DNA from: Daldinia sp. FL1419
Taxonomy: Eukaryota; Ascomycota; Sordariomycetes; Xylariales; Hypoxylaceae
Assembly: GCA_025201765.1 (NCBI GenBank)
Contig: MU623465.1
Location: 40,568-104,567, forward strand
Direction of reading: 5' to 3'
Length of the DNA: 64,000 nucleotides
Positions 1 to 11,772 of this stretch are shown piece by piece; positions within the stretch are counted from its first letter, which is position 1, and each line of letters begins with the position of its first letter. Made by a program: the position numbers and the translations under genes. Under the pieces are notes generated by a model that saw only the letters and a program-made list of their open reading frames with translations, was not told the DNA's origin and searched no databases.

Positions 1-22
1 AAAGGGGGATATTCATGCAAGG

Positions 23-291
23 TTACAAACCGATGGCATTATCACTGGGAGTAGGAGTAGCAGATGTTGGGATAGGACTCTTTTCATCCTTTTCGGTAAT
101 TGTGGATGTGGAGGGATTTCGAGAGAAGGTATTCGCAAGGGGCCCTAGATGGGTATCCTTTAACTCTGATGAGACGCCGTGTTAGCATAATCGCAAACGA
201 CCGTCGTGCATCTGAAGCGAAGAAGCAAAAGCTCTGAACCTGGAAAAGAAACCACTCTAAGGGACTAAAAGTTAATAATTGAACACTCACT
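23..291 (-). CDS. 3' end of an unidentified spliced gene
   Basis: I do not recognise this protein. Read on the minus strand, an exon ending at 291 (…ENVVEAYQ, donor GTGAGT) joins exon 239-202 (cag acceptor, donor GTCGTT) and exon 165-23 (branch-like GCTAAC, cag acceptor). The joined frame reads …VEAYQEFRAFASSLQMHDELKD… and ends in a Ser/Thr/Pro-rich tail and a TAA at 23-25. Both junctions keep the frame, which argues for a real gene rather than chance. The upstream exon and the start are not resolved: no convincing ATG or acceptor is visible between 291 and about 700, so the model is partial at its 5' side. The single 110-codon frame at 84-416 is in a different phase and is probably not the product. 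A decayed gene is the main alternative. Confidence 0.45.
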
Positions 292-903
292 CTTGGTAAG
301 CTTCCACGACATTTTCCAACAGTTCCCCTTTGACAAATTGTAAAATAGACGTCAAGTAGGAATAGGAGGAAGTCGGTGTGAAGGTCGCGTAACAAAAAGG
401 ACGGGAAACACGACAAGTTGTAAAAGAGGAGATAGTATTTAGGTATCGAATGGGGAGGAGGCGTTTCCTTATCGGCGTTGCGATAGTGATGACTGATGGA
501 GACGGATGGAGACTGACGGAGACGGATAGGTGAATAGGTTGGTTTCTTTTAGGTGGTACCTTAGGAGGTAATGTAAGTCTGTAGTAGTAGTATGTATATA
601 CCTAAGATAGGTAACTAGGATAAACAAAAGGGTTTAAAGTTAAGGAGGAAAAAAAAAAAGGGGGAAGACAAGAGAGAAGGAATAAAAAAAAGTAGCTTAG
701 GAAGAAGCAATGATGTCGAAATTTCTATCTAGGAAAGGGTTTTCAAATCGGGTTGATCATCAATCAATTGGAAAAGGTCAAAGATCTAAAAATTGACCAG
801 GTCAATGTTTCGGTTCATGGGGTTCATGGACTTCTCTGCGCGGACCTGCCGGGGGGGGTTTGGGGATGGAGAGAGGGGGAACACTGTTTCGTTGTAATAA
901 ATA

Positions 904-917
904 TAGGTAGGTAGGTT
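904..917. repeat. TAGGTAGGTAGG short repeat
   Basis: Member of the short dispersed TAGGTA family of the left arm. Confidence 0.6.
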
Positions 918-1511
918 AAGTACCGAAGTATTCAATCTTTAGCGCACGACAGGCGGCTGATACCACAAAGGTTAAGTAACATTTTAGGGGTTGTAGAATT
1001 TATGGAGGGGTTTTTCGTCTGGACTGCCTGTGACCTGTTTGACTGCTTGTAGAATTGGCGTTTTGGCTTTTTGGCGGTATGGGGCACCCCTTATTAACGA
1101 TAAGGTATCTTCATTGGTAAGCAGTTCATTAGACGCCTAGTTAAAGGTAGACATTACTTTAGAATGCTTAGGGGAGGTACACAAAGGCGGGGTAGCACAT
1201 GCGCGGTTTCCAGTGGAAGTAAGACAACATTTAAAAGCCAAGCAAGCCCCAAAGCAAAAGCTGTGGACTGTGCTGTGGGCGCCGTGGGCTATGCGTTCCC
1301 AGGTGATACCTTTTAACATGTACCATCCCGATTCGTGTTCTATTTTTCGAGTCGTTGAATACGAACTTTTTTTTTGGTCTTAAGCGTAATCCGACACCTT
1401 GCGCCTCTAGAAATTTCTACTCGTCGTCATAGTCATACGTGTTATTATAGAGATGGAATATTACATATCCTACCCGGATTAAAGATACATTACATTAAAT
1501 ACGTGATAGCA

Positions 1512-1545
1512 TACCTAGGTCCAACCTAACTGTAGGTAGGTATAC
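1512..1545. repeat. TACCTAGGT / TAGGTAGGTA short repeat
   Basis: Two adjacent members of the same dispersed family. Confidence 0.6.
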
Positions 1546-2494
1546 ATAGTTACTAACTAGTTAGTTACTAAGTACATTAAGGAGTTTACACTAATCCACT
1601 TAGTCGATAGCCTTGATGATGTTAAGCGGAGCGTGGCGGAGCACTTCAGGGGCTACATCCCAGGGTTGCCAGGTAAATTATCTCAGATATCTCTCAGGTC
1701 TCTCTCGGGTTAGACCCTTGATATAACTGTTGAGGAATATGCTCATTCTTTAACGCAGATACTTCAGTTACTGAAGTAGGAACGCAAATTGCTCAGACTC
1801 GTTAAACGAGGATAACGGCAAGAGACAGGCGCCGACATCGCAAAATAGGACTTCTCTGTGCTAGCTGCTGTCGATTTCCGACAAGTCCCCCTTAATTATC
1901 CTGATCCTACCAAGCAGCTTCATCTTAAAATACGGAATATTAGGTATTATATGCATAATCACGATGTCGTAAATGCAACATGATTATAGAACTTCGTAAA
2001 AAGATATAACTAGGTTAGGTATGATTTGTTCTATGACAAATTTACTTTATAGAAGTTTTATTCTCGACTGGTTGCATTTCAAATGCGTCTCAAAGAGTCT
2101 AGAAGCTCATGTTAACCGAAACTGCAGGGGTTGAGAAAAAAAAAAAAAAAAAAGAAGCCGCTTACACAGCACCGACGCGTAAACCTCAGCTCGTCCCAAA
2201 CTACTGGAGAACTTTGTTTGCCATAACTATGTAACCTTACGTAAGGTACGAGGAGAACGAGTCTACGGAGAGTCGAGACGGAGGTCTAAATCACGTGCCG
2301 AATGTGGCGCAGCTATAGTAGTATCAAGATAGTACGAAACTTGTAACGGGGTCCATGGTTGAAGAAACCTGTCCTTACTGTTGTTAGTTATACCAAAAAA
2401 CTCGAATCGAATAAATAAATAAAAAAGAATTTTGTTAACCGTTATGTTACGACCGTAGTCTTTTAATCTCTCGATTCGTGAGGACACTTGAAAA

Positions 2495-4653
2495 ATGGCA
2501 CCTGTTCCCGATATTCAAGAGCAGAGGAATCCGCCAACAGCTACAAACGACAACCAAGTTGAAGATGGTGGCATTATGCTTGGCTCCACAAGGTCAAAAG
2601 AGTCTCAAAATATCGATAGCCAAGATGTCGACCAAAATATACAAACAGTTCCCTCGGAGCCGCCTCGTAAATACATGGAAGGATGGAGGTTACACGCTAT
2701 GATATCTGCGTATGACCCCAACGCTCAATTATACCTTAATCCTTCATCTAACGGTGCCTAGGCTATGTTTATCCCTATTCCTATCGACGCTGGAAACGAC
2801 AATAGTCAGCACATCGCTCATCTCCATCACGAATGCACTAGGCGGCTTCGAGCAGAGAGATTGGGTAGTCACATCTTATCTCATCACTTATACCGGCAAG
2901 ACTACCTATGGACTTTACAAATATTTATTTCGCTCTACTAATTACCTACCTAGGTCACAGGCTTTCTAGTCGTATATGCTAAATTCAGCGATATACTAGG
3001 GCGTAAGTTGTTGATATTGGTCGCGATAGCCTTCTTTACCGTCTTCTCGATCGTCTGCGGCTCAATATCAGACATAACTCAACTGTGCGTGCATGAATCT
3101 CGACACGATGATATTATCACATAATAACAATACGGAATGTACACTAAACTCTTCATATAGGATTGTGTTCCGAGCCTTACAGGGCATCGGTGGTTCCGGA
3201 ATCTACGCGATGGTAACATGTATTCAGCCTGAGCTCGTCCCACCCGAGAAATGGGGTAACATCATCGCCGTGGTTTCTCTTGTCTCCGTTCTCAGTTCCG
3301 TCCTTGGTCCCATACTCGGAGGTGCCATCAACAACAATTCCTCTTGGCGATGGGTATTTCTTTTGAAGTGAGCACTCCTTAATCTAAAATTATGAGCCCT
3401 TACGTTGGCTTACTCGAGAAATAGTGCCCCTGCTGGGGTTGTCGCGACTGGTCTGATTGCATTTGTTATGCCCGCTCGATTTCCAAATATTGACGACTCG
3501 GCGGGCTTAATGAGCTTTCATAGTAAGATATCACGAGCATCACTCCGTCGACTTGATATAATTGGGGCTATATTGTTGCTCTTTTCGTCCGCTCTAATCG
3601 TCTTCGCTTTCGAAGAAGCTGGGTCTCGATATAGCTGGCAGAGCGCAACAATACTCAGCACTCTAATCGTTGGTGGCGTCTTATTTCTTGGATTTCTAGG
3701 ATGGGAAAAGGTTGTGGATCGGCCAAGGGCCACACAAGAACCTATATTCCCTCTTCGGCTAATGAAAAGCCGCTTGGTTACCTCCCTTACCATGTAAGAA
3801 AACTACCTACCTTGAATTTTGGGGCTGGCTTGTTTTCTAATACCTACAACCTAGAATCGCCTTTTGCACGGGACCTCCTTTTATGACCGCTATTATCAAT
3901 CTTCCCCAACGCTTTCAGGCGGTCGATGGACTTACCCCGTTTGAGGCTGGCACCCATCTTTTACCTCTTCTGCTTGCTTCTCCTGTCGCTACGATCGTCG
4001 CTGGGCAGCTCGCAACGAAGTTCAAAATGCCTCCCTTTTATATCCTTCTTTTTGGGGCATCCATGCAGCTGCTAGGATTAGGACTGGCGAGTTCCGTTAA
4101 GTTTAAGAGTGGCAACGCTATGTATGGATACGAGGTAATAATGGGCTTTGGATTTGGAATGGGTCTTGTTTCACTGCTGATATATACACCAATGGTGGTG
4201 AACCGAAGTGACATGGGTAAGTTGATAATGAATTAAGGATTCTATCACATCGAAGACTAACGCCTTATGTAACAGCCGTCGCCATGGGAGCGATTACCCA
4301 AATCCGCGTTCTCGGTGGGACAATAGGGTTGGCTATAAGGTATGAAATACCTACATGGAAATCCAATCGGAATAGTTTAATAACTTGTGACCAGTGCAAC
4401 GGTCCTCAACGACCACTTAACCTCTAACCTATCCTCCCTTCTCGGCCCGGCGGACATTAAGCAGATATCGGAGTCGGTTCAGCATATTAATACGCTCCCG
4501 GACGTAACGCGTGATGCGGTACGGCAGGTCTTTGCCGATGGTTTCAACACCCAATTGCGAGTCATGATGTATTTCAGCGTGGCGGTTTGGGTCTTTGCAG
4601 CGACGCTTTGGGAACGTAAGTTGAGGAGTGCTGCAACCGTAGAGGGTTACTAA
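2495..4653 (+). CDS. DHA2-family MFS drug/toxin efflux transporter (14-TMS)
   Basis: Predicted plasma-membrane proton antiporter of the DHA2 group, which exports drugs or secondary metabolites. I resolve eight exons: 2495-2709, 2762-2895, 2961-3084, 3161-3367, 3425-3793, 3855-4216, 4276-4339 and 4395-4653. Together they make 1734 nt, or 577 residues, the usual size for a 14-helix member. A hydrophilic N-terminus of about 65 residues precedes helix 1 (LCLSLFLSTLETTIV). The loop 2-3 motif A is AKFSDILGRK (about residue 125). Antiporter motif C is LGPILGG (about 206-212). Intron 2 (2896-2960) starts with GC instead of GT (CG|GCAAGA) and has a TACTAAT branch site and a CACAG end; the protein matches the family only if it is removed. 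The gene converges on the PLP-enzyme gene, with 272 bp between their stops. The substrate cannot be inferred. Confidence 0.93.
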
Positions 4654-4925
4654 CACTCTTCTCACGTAACTTTCTATAAATGGTGAGTCGTGTAGAATAT
4701 GTGTGACTTGATTGCACAATTTCAATGTCCGATTACGAGTTCGAACCTAACTAATCGATGGTTACCCCAGGTATGCCGATTTATATTCTTATTCAATTAT
4801 AGACAATTTTTCTTCAGAATCCCTCCTGCTCATACTATTGGAGATCTCATTAATATTTCAAAAGTGTAGTCTAATTCATCGTAATATTGGATAGACTTGG
4901 TCATTCATATTATCGTAACTATATT

Positions 4926-6449
4926 CTACCCCTTTATATGCTCACCATTCTTAACTCTCTCACAAAGCCCTTTCAGCACCTTGGCGCCTCTTGTAAAATC
5001 GTCTACATCGACGTAAACCATGCCGCTAATGCGCCACCACCACATATTCCTGTAGAATTCTGTTTGGAAGTACATGCCACTCTCACGGCTTCCCGTCTCC
5101 TTAAACCAATCGCAGACCTTTCCTGCGTGCGCTGGATCAACCGTACCAGAGCCATCAGCGCCTAATTCGAGTGGTAGTAGCACGTTGGCAAAAAAGCAGT
5201 CCCGCATGCAGGACCCGTGGGTATCCATGATAGAGGTACCCAGAATCTCGGCGGCTGCCTCGGCACCGCGCTGCGCTACGTTGTGACAATACTTCTTGAT
5301 AGTGGCATCCCCACCGCAGACCTTATCACGGAAGTCAATGGCAGCTACGGAGAGGAAGGGTTAGCAAGTCTCCTGAATCCGACAGGCACTCGGACTAGGA
5401 ACCACACTGCTATAAATAGAGTATGGCGCCACAAAGTAAGTAAGGGGACGAAACAGGATATGTTACTTACCCTGAACACAAAGCCAAGCAGTCGTGTCAT
5501 CCGTACCTACAAGGATGAAAAGTCATTATCAGTACTCACGGATTTCTACTCGAGTCACCTTCCTGACTCCTGGAGTACACATACCGGTAAAATCGAACAT
5601 TTCCACAAACGCACGCGCATCGTCCTCATCCCTTACCTGCGAGCCTAGCTCTTTTCGGGGCCTAAACTTGTGACTCGTCGGTAGCGTTGTTCGAATTAGA
5701 TGGCGGTTTCTGCTAGGAACATAAAATGCAGCACATCCCCGCGGCACGAAAAACCACTTATGCAGGTTCGTCACGAAGAAGTCGGGGTCGAGTTTCGCAA
5801 GGTCGATATCGACATGTCCAATCCCGTGTGCTCCGTCTACTAGGACCATCGCCCCCTCGGCCTGCAGAGATGGTACCAACCGCTCGAAGGGTACTCGGAA
5901 TCCGGGCATGCTGACAACTGTGTCCACGACGGCAAGCCGCACCCTTTGCCCCGGTTCCGCGTTGATACTTCGAGCGGCATCTACCATGGCTTGCACTAGC
6001 TCATCGTCAGATATCGGCCAAGTAATACGCACAACGTGCACTGTGACACCATGCGTCTCCTCGATCCAAGAAATCCCACGGCCGAGGGAGTCGTAAATCC
6101 GCTCGTAGCAGAGAATGACGTCACCCTCCTTCCAGTCCAAATTCTTAAGGACCGTATCAGACCCCGTCGTAGCATTGGGCACAAACACAAGCTCGTCTAC
6201 ATTCGGACAATTCAGCGCCTCCGCAGCGAGAGCCCGCTGCGGCGCAAGTCGACCGTGAAACTCGAGCGCGATGAACGGATCCGGAGCGGCGTCGGCTTCG
6301 GCGCGGAAACCCTCGTGCGCGCGCCGCACCGCGACCGGGACAGTCCCGTAAGAGCCGTGGTTCAGCGGCGTGTAATTTGGGCCGAAGGCGAAGTGCGCCT
6401 TGCGGAAGGCCGCGCCGAAGGGGATCTGGGCGCTCTGGGACTCTTCCAT
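4926..6449 (-). CDS. PLP-dependent class V aminotransferase-fold enzyme (isopenicillin N epimerase / Egt2-like)
   Basis: Fold-type I PLP enzyme of the aminotransferase class V / cysteine desulfurase superfamily. Exons on the minus strand are 6449-5585, 5506-5471 (a 36-nt microexon) and 5344-4926, giving 1320 nt and 439 residues. Visible signatures are LNHGSYG near the N-terminus, the phosphate-binding NATTG (92-96), VDGAHG with the cofactor-ring aspartate (Asp205), and NLHKW with the PLP lysine (Lys231). The microexon encodes the stretch TDDTTAWLC that in relatives follows the FTGT motif; skipping it would delete a conserved active-site segment. The start at 6449 (MEESQSAQIPFG) is chosen because the longer frame upstream is low-complexity and unlike the family. 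Fungal members include hercynylcysteine sulfoxide lyase (Egt2, ergothioneine synthesis) and enzymes loosely annotated as isopenicillin N epimerase. Which reaction applies here cannot be decided from the sequence. Confidence 0.9.
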
Positions 6450-7187
6450 GGCTGCTTTGTTGCCCCTTTCGGAATGGTATATTATCGTCATCGTAGGTGT
6501 GGATGAGACAATTGCAAGACCGGATTGAGATGGGAATGAAAGAAAGGATAAAATAGAAGAGTAGAGTTGTACCGATGGAGTTTGGTCTCGGCTTCGGCCC
6601 GGAGTCGAAGCTTTGTTGGAGGGGTTCAAGTTAACCTTAGTAACGGTTAGATTAGTAGAACCGTAGTTATTGTAGTTGAAAGGGTTAAGCGGATCTCCCA
6701 AGTCCCAAGTACAATCCCATATCCCTATATCCCAAGAGTTATAAATAGATCCGAGTGTTATCCTCTAGCTCCAACCTAGTCGATGTATTAATCGTTGTAT
6801 CATTTCCACTCGTTTGTTATCGGCTTTCATCGGAGAACTGAACTCGGTCTTGGTATTTAGCCAAGACACCCGTATCATTTAAAATCGTCACATAAGTTGA
6901 GATGGATTATAATTTATACTTCATTGTTCATCCAAACCACTGTCCAAAGCCTTTCTCGAAAACATATTACCCAAAAAGTTCCACCACAAAAGATCATCCG
7001 CAACAGCTCGTATCTAGTTTACAGTAGCCCTGTTATCTTGAATGGTATTTCGATAGTGATAACGTATAACTCAAGTCGTTCATCGCCCATAATCGTAAAC
7101 TCGTTCAAAAAAAAAGTTCGTTTCCCATAGGAACGTCGGATATCCTGCGAAGGCTCAACCAGGCCCAACTGGGAGGATATAAAGAAT

Positions 7188-7221
<34 letters not shown>

Positions 7222-7351
7222 CACCCAATGCAGAGCTTGCTAAACCCACATTCTAATCCGTAGAATTACACTCTTCTTCGTTTCCATGCATCAGCTGCTT
7301 ATACCGTCAGATCACCCTAGATTCTCTCACATCCTGCTTCTAATCTCCCGA
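6450..7351. other. intergenic with A30 tract
   Basis: 5' region of the PLP-enzyme gene and 3' region of the CHIP-like gene, both on the minus strand. It holds a pure A tract of about 30 nt (7189-7218). No gene is supportable; the 77-codon plus-strand frame at 6897-7130 has no recognisable features. Confidence 0.5.
7189..7218. repeat. poly(A) tract
   Basis: About 30 consecutive A in the PLP-enzyme / CHIP intergenic region. Confidence 0.9.
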
Positions 7352-8299
7352 TTACCAATCCACAGCCCATCCATTCTGATCTAAGAATTCTTTGCAGGCC
7401 TCCTTTAATTGAAGGTTAGGCCTTAATTCATTAGGGTATAGAGGTTCTCTTGTGAGAGGATCGGTAGGATGTCTTCGAAGATGCTCCATAATAGACGCCC
7501 TCTCGTATGACTTGCCGGTTTTTGTCTGTCGGTCTAGTTAGTATCTAACACGTTGGAAATCCTCGACTAGTCGGCGATACTTACGATTACCGGATCGACC
7601 ATGATGCTGAAACTAATGTCATCGATTACCCAATCTGGGACCTCGCGCTTCTTCTCCGATGCGGCTCTGGACCTCTCGAACGTCGACCGCAGCAGTTCGA
7701 TTTTGTGATCCCATTCTTGCTTTACCTGGTCCCTGTCGAAGTCGTTGTCACACGAGCCGATCAAATCCTCCCGTTCGCGTTCCATGAGGCTGATAACTTC
7801 ATTCTCCAGCTCCTGGCCCTCACGAGTCCTCTGTTTTTCCATTTGGTCCCAGCGATCTTTCTTACAACGCAAGATCTGGTTGGTAACCAGGCCTAGAGAA
7901 TTACTATCGGTCTCGACACACAGGCGGTGAGCTTTTAGAGCGTTTTCGAGGGCGGCGTCGTAGTCGCGTATGCCAGCCTGGCACTGCGAAAGATAGTAGT
8001 AGGCCTTTAGGTTATTTTTATCAAGTTTGAGGCACTCGTTACAGTCCGCGATAGCTGACTCCCATAATTCGAGTCGGATCCGCGCCATAGCACGATTTGT
8101 GTATAGTTTAGGATTGGTATTGTCCGCAATGATGCTGTAAGTATTTGAGGACAATTAGTTTGAGGCGCATAATGTACTGTGCGCCTTTTATAACTCACGC
8201 TTTGGAGTAGAGACTCTCGGCGCCTATGTAGTCGCCAGATTGGAAGCAATCGTTTCCCTCTTTCCTCAGGGCTAAGGACCTTTCCACGTCTTTTGCCAT
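7352..8299 (-). CDS. CHIP/STUB1-like TPR and U-box E3 ubiquitin ligase
   Basis: Predicted co-chaperone ubiquitin ligase. In CHIP the TPR domain docks on the C-terminal EEVD of Hsp70/Hsp90, and the U-box recruits an E2 to ubiquitinate the client. Exons on the minus strand are 8299-8199, 8134-7585 and 7525-7352, making 825 nt and 274 residues (human CHIP has 303). The TPR region covers about residues 5-115 (EGNDCFQSGDYIGAESLYSKA, then TNRAMARIRLELWESAIADC). A charged helical linker follows. The C-terminal U-box covers about 200-272, with the DPVITKTGKSYERASI core, the HPTDPLTREPL loop and a terminal NGWAVDW. The second intron uses the CAG at 7528-7526, 13 nt after a TACTAAC branch site; the nearer TAG would shift the frame. 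This is a housekeeping-type gene and the domain architecture is diagnostic. Confidence 0.93.
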
Positions 8300-9870
8300 C
8301 GTTGGTAGTCTTCTCTAGTAAGCTTGACTGAGGAATAGGTATTATTTATTAGGTATTCCGGATCGTCGAGGACGTTCAGGACGTTCAATAGCAGTGCTAT
8401 CGGGAATAATTATGGTGGGCGGAGATATGGACGAGGATGTCTTTGTTTGTAGGTGACGGATAGCCGTAGGACTACGAATAGGGAGAGGTACGCTGGCGGT
8501 CCGTACAATTTCTGTGGATGAAAGGTTGGCAGTAAGCTATATTCATAAATTGATATACAGGGTTTCGTAATAGGAAGGGTTTAGTAGGTGTGCGTAAGAG
8601 ATCTAGGAGACTAGGAGATGCAGCGAGAATGAAGGAATATAGGTGATTGTAGCGCGAACGGGTGGATTTATTAGTTATTAAAGAAGAATGAGACGGAATA
8701 CTTTCGTCCGGTGTTTCTATTTATTTCGAAAGCTTTGAGCTTATTGAATTGGCTGATTGGTAGTGGTTGGCTTAGTTATTACGTCTTGTAACTTCCCATC
8801 GTCACAAGATAATGATGCGCTGCAGGACCCTGGCTGATTTGCTGCTATTGGCGCCATTTGTCAGACGAAGCTTCCAGAATGATGTGCATACGCTACCTGG
8901 ATACGTAGGTACCTAATTTCAGCTCTGTATGACTATGAGCAACGCTAGGGCGTCTAACACGTCTAACACTCAGGCATAAGCGCGTAAAGGTGGATCTCTC
9001 CAGGTTCACGGGCCCCTCTAGTTATCTTAATGATTGTATATTCACTATTCACAACCACGCTATCTACAGTACAATTAGTAGTTTTGCAAAATTGTTACCC
9101 AGCTGGGCTACCTAGTGTCCTACGCGATAAGTGAAGTGTCGATTTTTCAAAAACGTATCCCTACATCCTTACTGCTTATGCTGCTTATAGACGTCTACAA
9201 GAAGTTGCGTGAAGAGACGACGGTCTGTACTTACATGTGGTGAGCAGCTACATAATATCACATTTCTAGATGCCTTCAGAAAATGACCACACCGCGTTAG
9301 AGTAGTCGTTTATTGAAGATTGGTGCTCTAGCTTTGGTTTTCTATTTCCGAAACTACATAATCTTGATCTTGGTAAGATGGGGGTGGGTGATACCAAATA
9401 TGCCAATTGGTAAGAGTGAGGTTGCAAGACCATTCCCAGTAGAGCCATGTTAACTACCTAAGCGGAAGTAGGCCGTAGAAATGCTCTATTCGGCCATAGG
9501 AGCACGGTTGCTAGCATGCTTCGTGAGGGTACAGAGAAATGGGCAGTGCGCTAACGAATCCACGGTGGTTGGGCCTTACCGATGCTATCGGTTTTGTCTT
9601 CTCATGTACACACCTTTTTTTTTTTTTTCCTTTTTTTTTTTTCGTCAACTTGTCCTAGATTCCTGACTGGAGCTAATGCTACACAGAGGCCAAGACTATC
9701 GGGAACTCTTTTGAATTATTACTTGTCACACCTTTGGTTAATTTTGTCAAGGTACTATTAGTTATAAAAGTTGTAGATATCTCAGATCTAACAAAATAAA
9801 TCCCGAGGACCTTACGGGAGTGTGGGGGTGGAGAAAGGACAATTGAGCCTTGAGCCCTTCTATGCGGACT

Positions 9871-9900
9871 ATACCTAGGTACCTTACCTAGGTAGGTATG
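9871..9900. repeat. palindromic TACCTAGGTA cluster
   Basis: ATACCTAGGTACCTTACCTA followed by GGTAGGTATG; self-complementary, upstream of the dehydrogenase gene. Confidence 0.7.
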
Positions 9901-10030
9901 TAGATTAGCGGCAGTATCCGCGAAATTAAAACTGAGACAGCGTCACGGTGAGATTTCTACACGTGTAAATCTCTAGCGGCTCTCTAGCTCTAGCGGAAGG
10001 GAAACTAAGAAATAAGGTTAGCCCACTTCG

Positions 10031-10074
10031 CCTACCTACCTACCTAACCTACCTAGGTACCTACTTAGGTACCT
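10031..10074. repeat. TACC/GGTA repeat cluster near the dehydrogenase promoter
   Basis: CCTACCTACCTACCTAACCT then ACCTAGGTACCTACTTAGGT, ending about 140 bp before the start codon at 10215. Confidence 0.7.
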
Positions 10075-10214
10075 CTGTAGTTAATGCTAAGATTCCAAAG
10101 TTCCTCTTTGCAACATTCGCTCAGATCTTGGAACAATGTAACATAGCATCATAACTAACTACTACCTACTTATCTTCTTTTACACTTAGTTACACTTACA
10201 CTTATACCCGCACC

Positions 10215-11416
10215 ATGGGAAACATCTTTAGCCAGTTCTTCTTCATCCCCGCTCCGACTCTCACGGAGAGGAACTGTCCCGATCAAACCGGACGAGTAAG
10301 TAGTACCTAATATATTATATAGCTCTTCTTCCTTCATTCTTCTCAGCACCTTTCGCGTATCTAACGTATACGCTCGTCTACCATAGGTTTTTCTCGTCAC
10401 CGGTGGTTACGCCGGCGTGGGCTACGAATTATGTCACATTCTTTATGCTCACAATGCCACTGTCTGGGTTGCAGGTCGTTCTGCATCAAAAGCCGAGAAG
10501 GCCATTCTAAGTATCAAAGATGCTGCGCCCTCGAGCAACGGCCATATAGAATTTCTATACCTTGATCTTTCAGATCTCAAAACTATTAAACCTGCGGTCG
10601 AATCCTTCACTGCCCAATCACAACGTCTCGATGTTCTTGTGAACAACGCCGGTGTACGTCTCTGACTCTCTCACATGCCTATAGCGTCTTGCTTTTTGCT
10701 TAATATATGCTCGTTCGTAGGTTATGTATCCTCCCAAGGGTAGCGTTGATGCTCAAGGATATGAAATACAAGTCGGCACCAACTGTTTGGGTCCTTACTT
10801 GCTCTACAAGCTTCTCCTACCTCTTCTTACCAAGACCGCCTCTACTTCTCCAACCGCTAGCGTACGTGTTACGTGGGCTGGTTCCATCGCAGTTCACGTT
10901 GCCTCACCGCAGCCCCAAGGCATGATCATTGATAATGAAGGTTCTCCTACGGATCAAGGAACAAAACTCAATTACGGTCAGACCAAAGTCGGCAACGTCT
11001 TTTTTGCGCGAGAATTCGCCAAGACCACACCGGAGACGGGCGTCGTCCACGCGGCATTTAACCCGGGAAACCTACGCACGGAACTGCAGCGCCACTGGAC
11101 CGGACCCGATCAATGGATCACGGTAGGCGATGCCGTACGTTGAACACGCTATAGAGTTATGTGCTAATAACTTCCGAGCTTATAGGACAAAGTATTCCTA
11201 TACCCAGCTATCTACGGCGCATATACGGAGCTTTGGACAGCGCTCTCACCTGAGCTAACACCTGACAAAAGTGGCGCTTACGTCTACCCCTGGGGAAGAT
11301 TTGGTCCTCTTCCTAGCGGCGTGGAGACTTCGATAAAAGAAGAATCCGAAGGCGGAACCGGTGTCGCGGCTGGATTCATAGAATGGTGCCGCAAGCAGAC
11401 AGAGCCGTTCGCGTGA
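10215..11416 (+). CDS. Short-chain dehydrogenase/reductase (retinol dehydrogenase-like)
   Basis: NAD(P)-dependent oxidoreductase of the classical SDR superfamily. Exons are 10215-10295, 10387-10653, 10721-11134 and 11186-11416, making 993 nt and 330 residues. The cofactor motif TGxxxGxG is TGGYAGVG (32-39), NNAG is at 113-116, and the catalytic YxxxK is YGQTK (201-205). The serine usually found upstream is probably Ser171 in WAGS. NPGNLRTEL follows, the usual PG region of the family. AGRS after the second strand suggests NADP(H) rather than NAD(H), which is an inference. The N-terminal extension (MGNIFSQFFFIPAP) is hydrophobic but short, as in many fungal RDH/WW-oxidoreductase-like proteins. 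All introns lie between codons (phase 0). The substrate is unknown. Confidence 0.92.
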
Positions 11417-11772
11417 TAACGCTAAGATGAGTATAATTTTACCGGCCGCAGCCTGTCAGGTGGAGTTCCATAGTCCTGAGCAGATAGTGTTCCTCGCGGA
11501 ACAACGATGTTGTTTCCTCACTCCTTGGTCCGCCTCGTGACACAGCCTCACGTTTGATTTATCTTGGAGTTTTATATTATCGCTAAATACATTGATCGCC
11601 TTTTGCATGAGCTCCCCCGTCGACATTCTTCTGCGTGGGTACATTTCGATGATTTCTCGCGACACTATAGGGCAAATCTCGGACATGAAGCCTGTTCCTG
11701 AAAATAGTATTTTGCCTAGATTCATAAGTACTCAATACTAATCATTTTAGAGATAGCTAGCGCTTTTGACTT
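11417..11772. other. convergent 3' intergenic region
   Basis: Short gap between the 3' ends of the dehydrogenase (+) and the UNC93-like gene (-). An 89-codon minus-strand frame (11456-11725) is present but resembles nothing I recognise and has no supporting splice context, so I do not call it. Confidence 0.4.

Larger units (their letters stand above)
292..2494. other. intergenic, no supportable gene
   Basis: About 2.2 kb without a coding model I can support. It contains TAGGTAGGT-type short repeats (904-917, 1512-1545), an A-rich/G-rich tract near 650-665, and an A run near 2137-2154. The last few hundred bases presumably hold the promoter of the MFS gene that starts at 2495. Confidence 0.5.
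8300..10214. other. 1.9 kb intergenic region between divergent genes
   Basis: Separates the CHIP-like gene (-) from the dehydrogenase gene (+), so both promoters lie here. It carries long T tracts near 9608-9640 and two clusters of the TACCTAGGTA repeat family (9871-9900, 10031-10074). The latter lies only about 140 bp upstream of the dehydrogenase start. No coding model is supportable. Confidence 0.5.

Noticed and set aside
84..416. 110-codon minus-strand frame
   Set aside because: It runs through two convincing introns and in another phase than the spliced gene end; its sequence is low-complexity.
6036..6506. 156-codon plus-strand frame
   Set aside because: Antisense shadow of the PLP-enzyme exon.
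11456..11725. 89-codon minus-strand frame between convergent genes
   Set aside because: No recognisable motif, no splice continuation and a 3'-UTR position.
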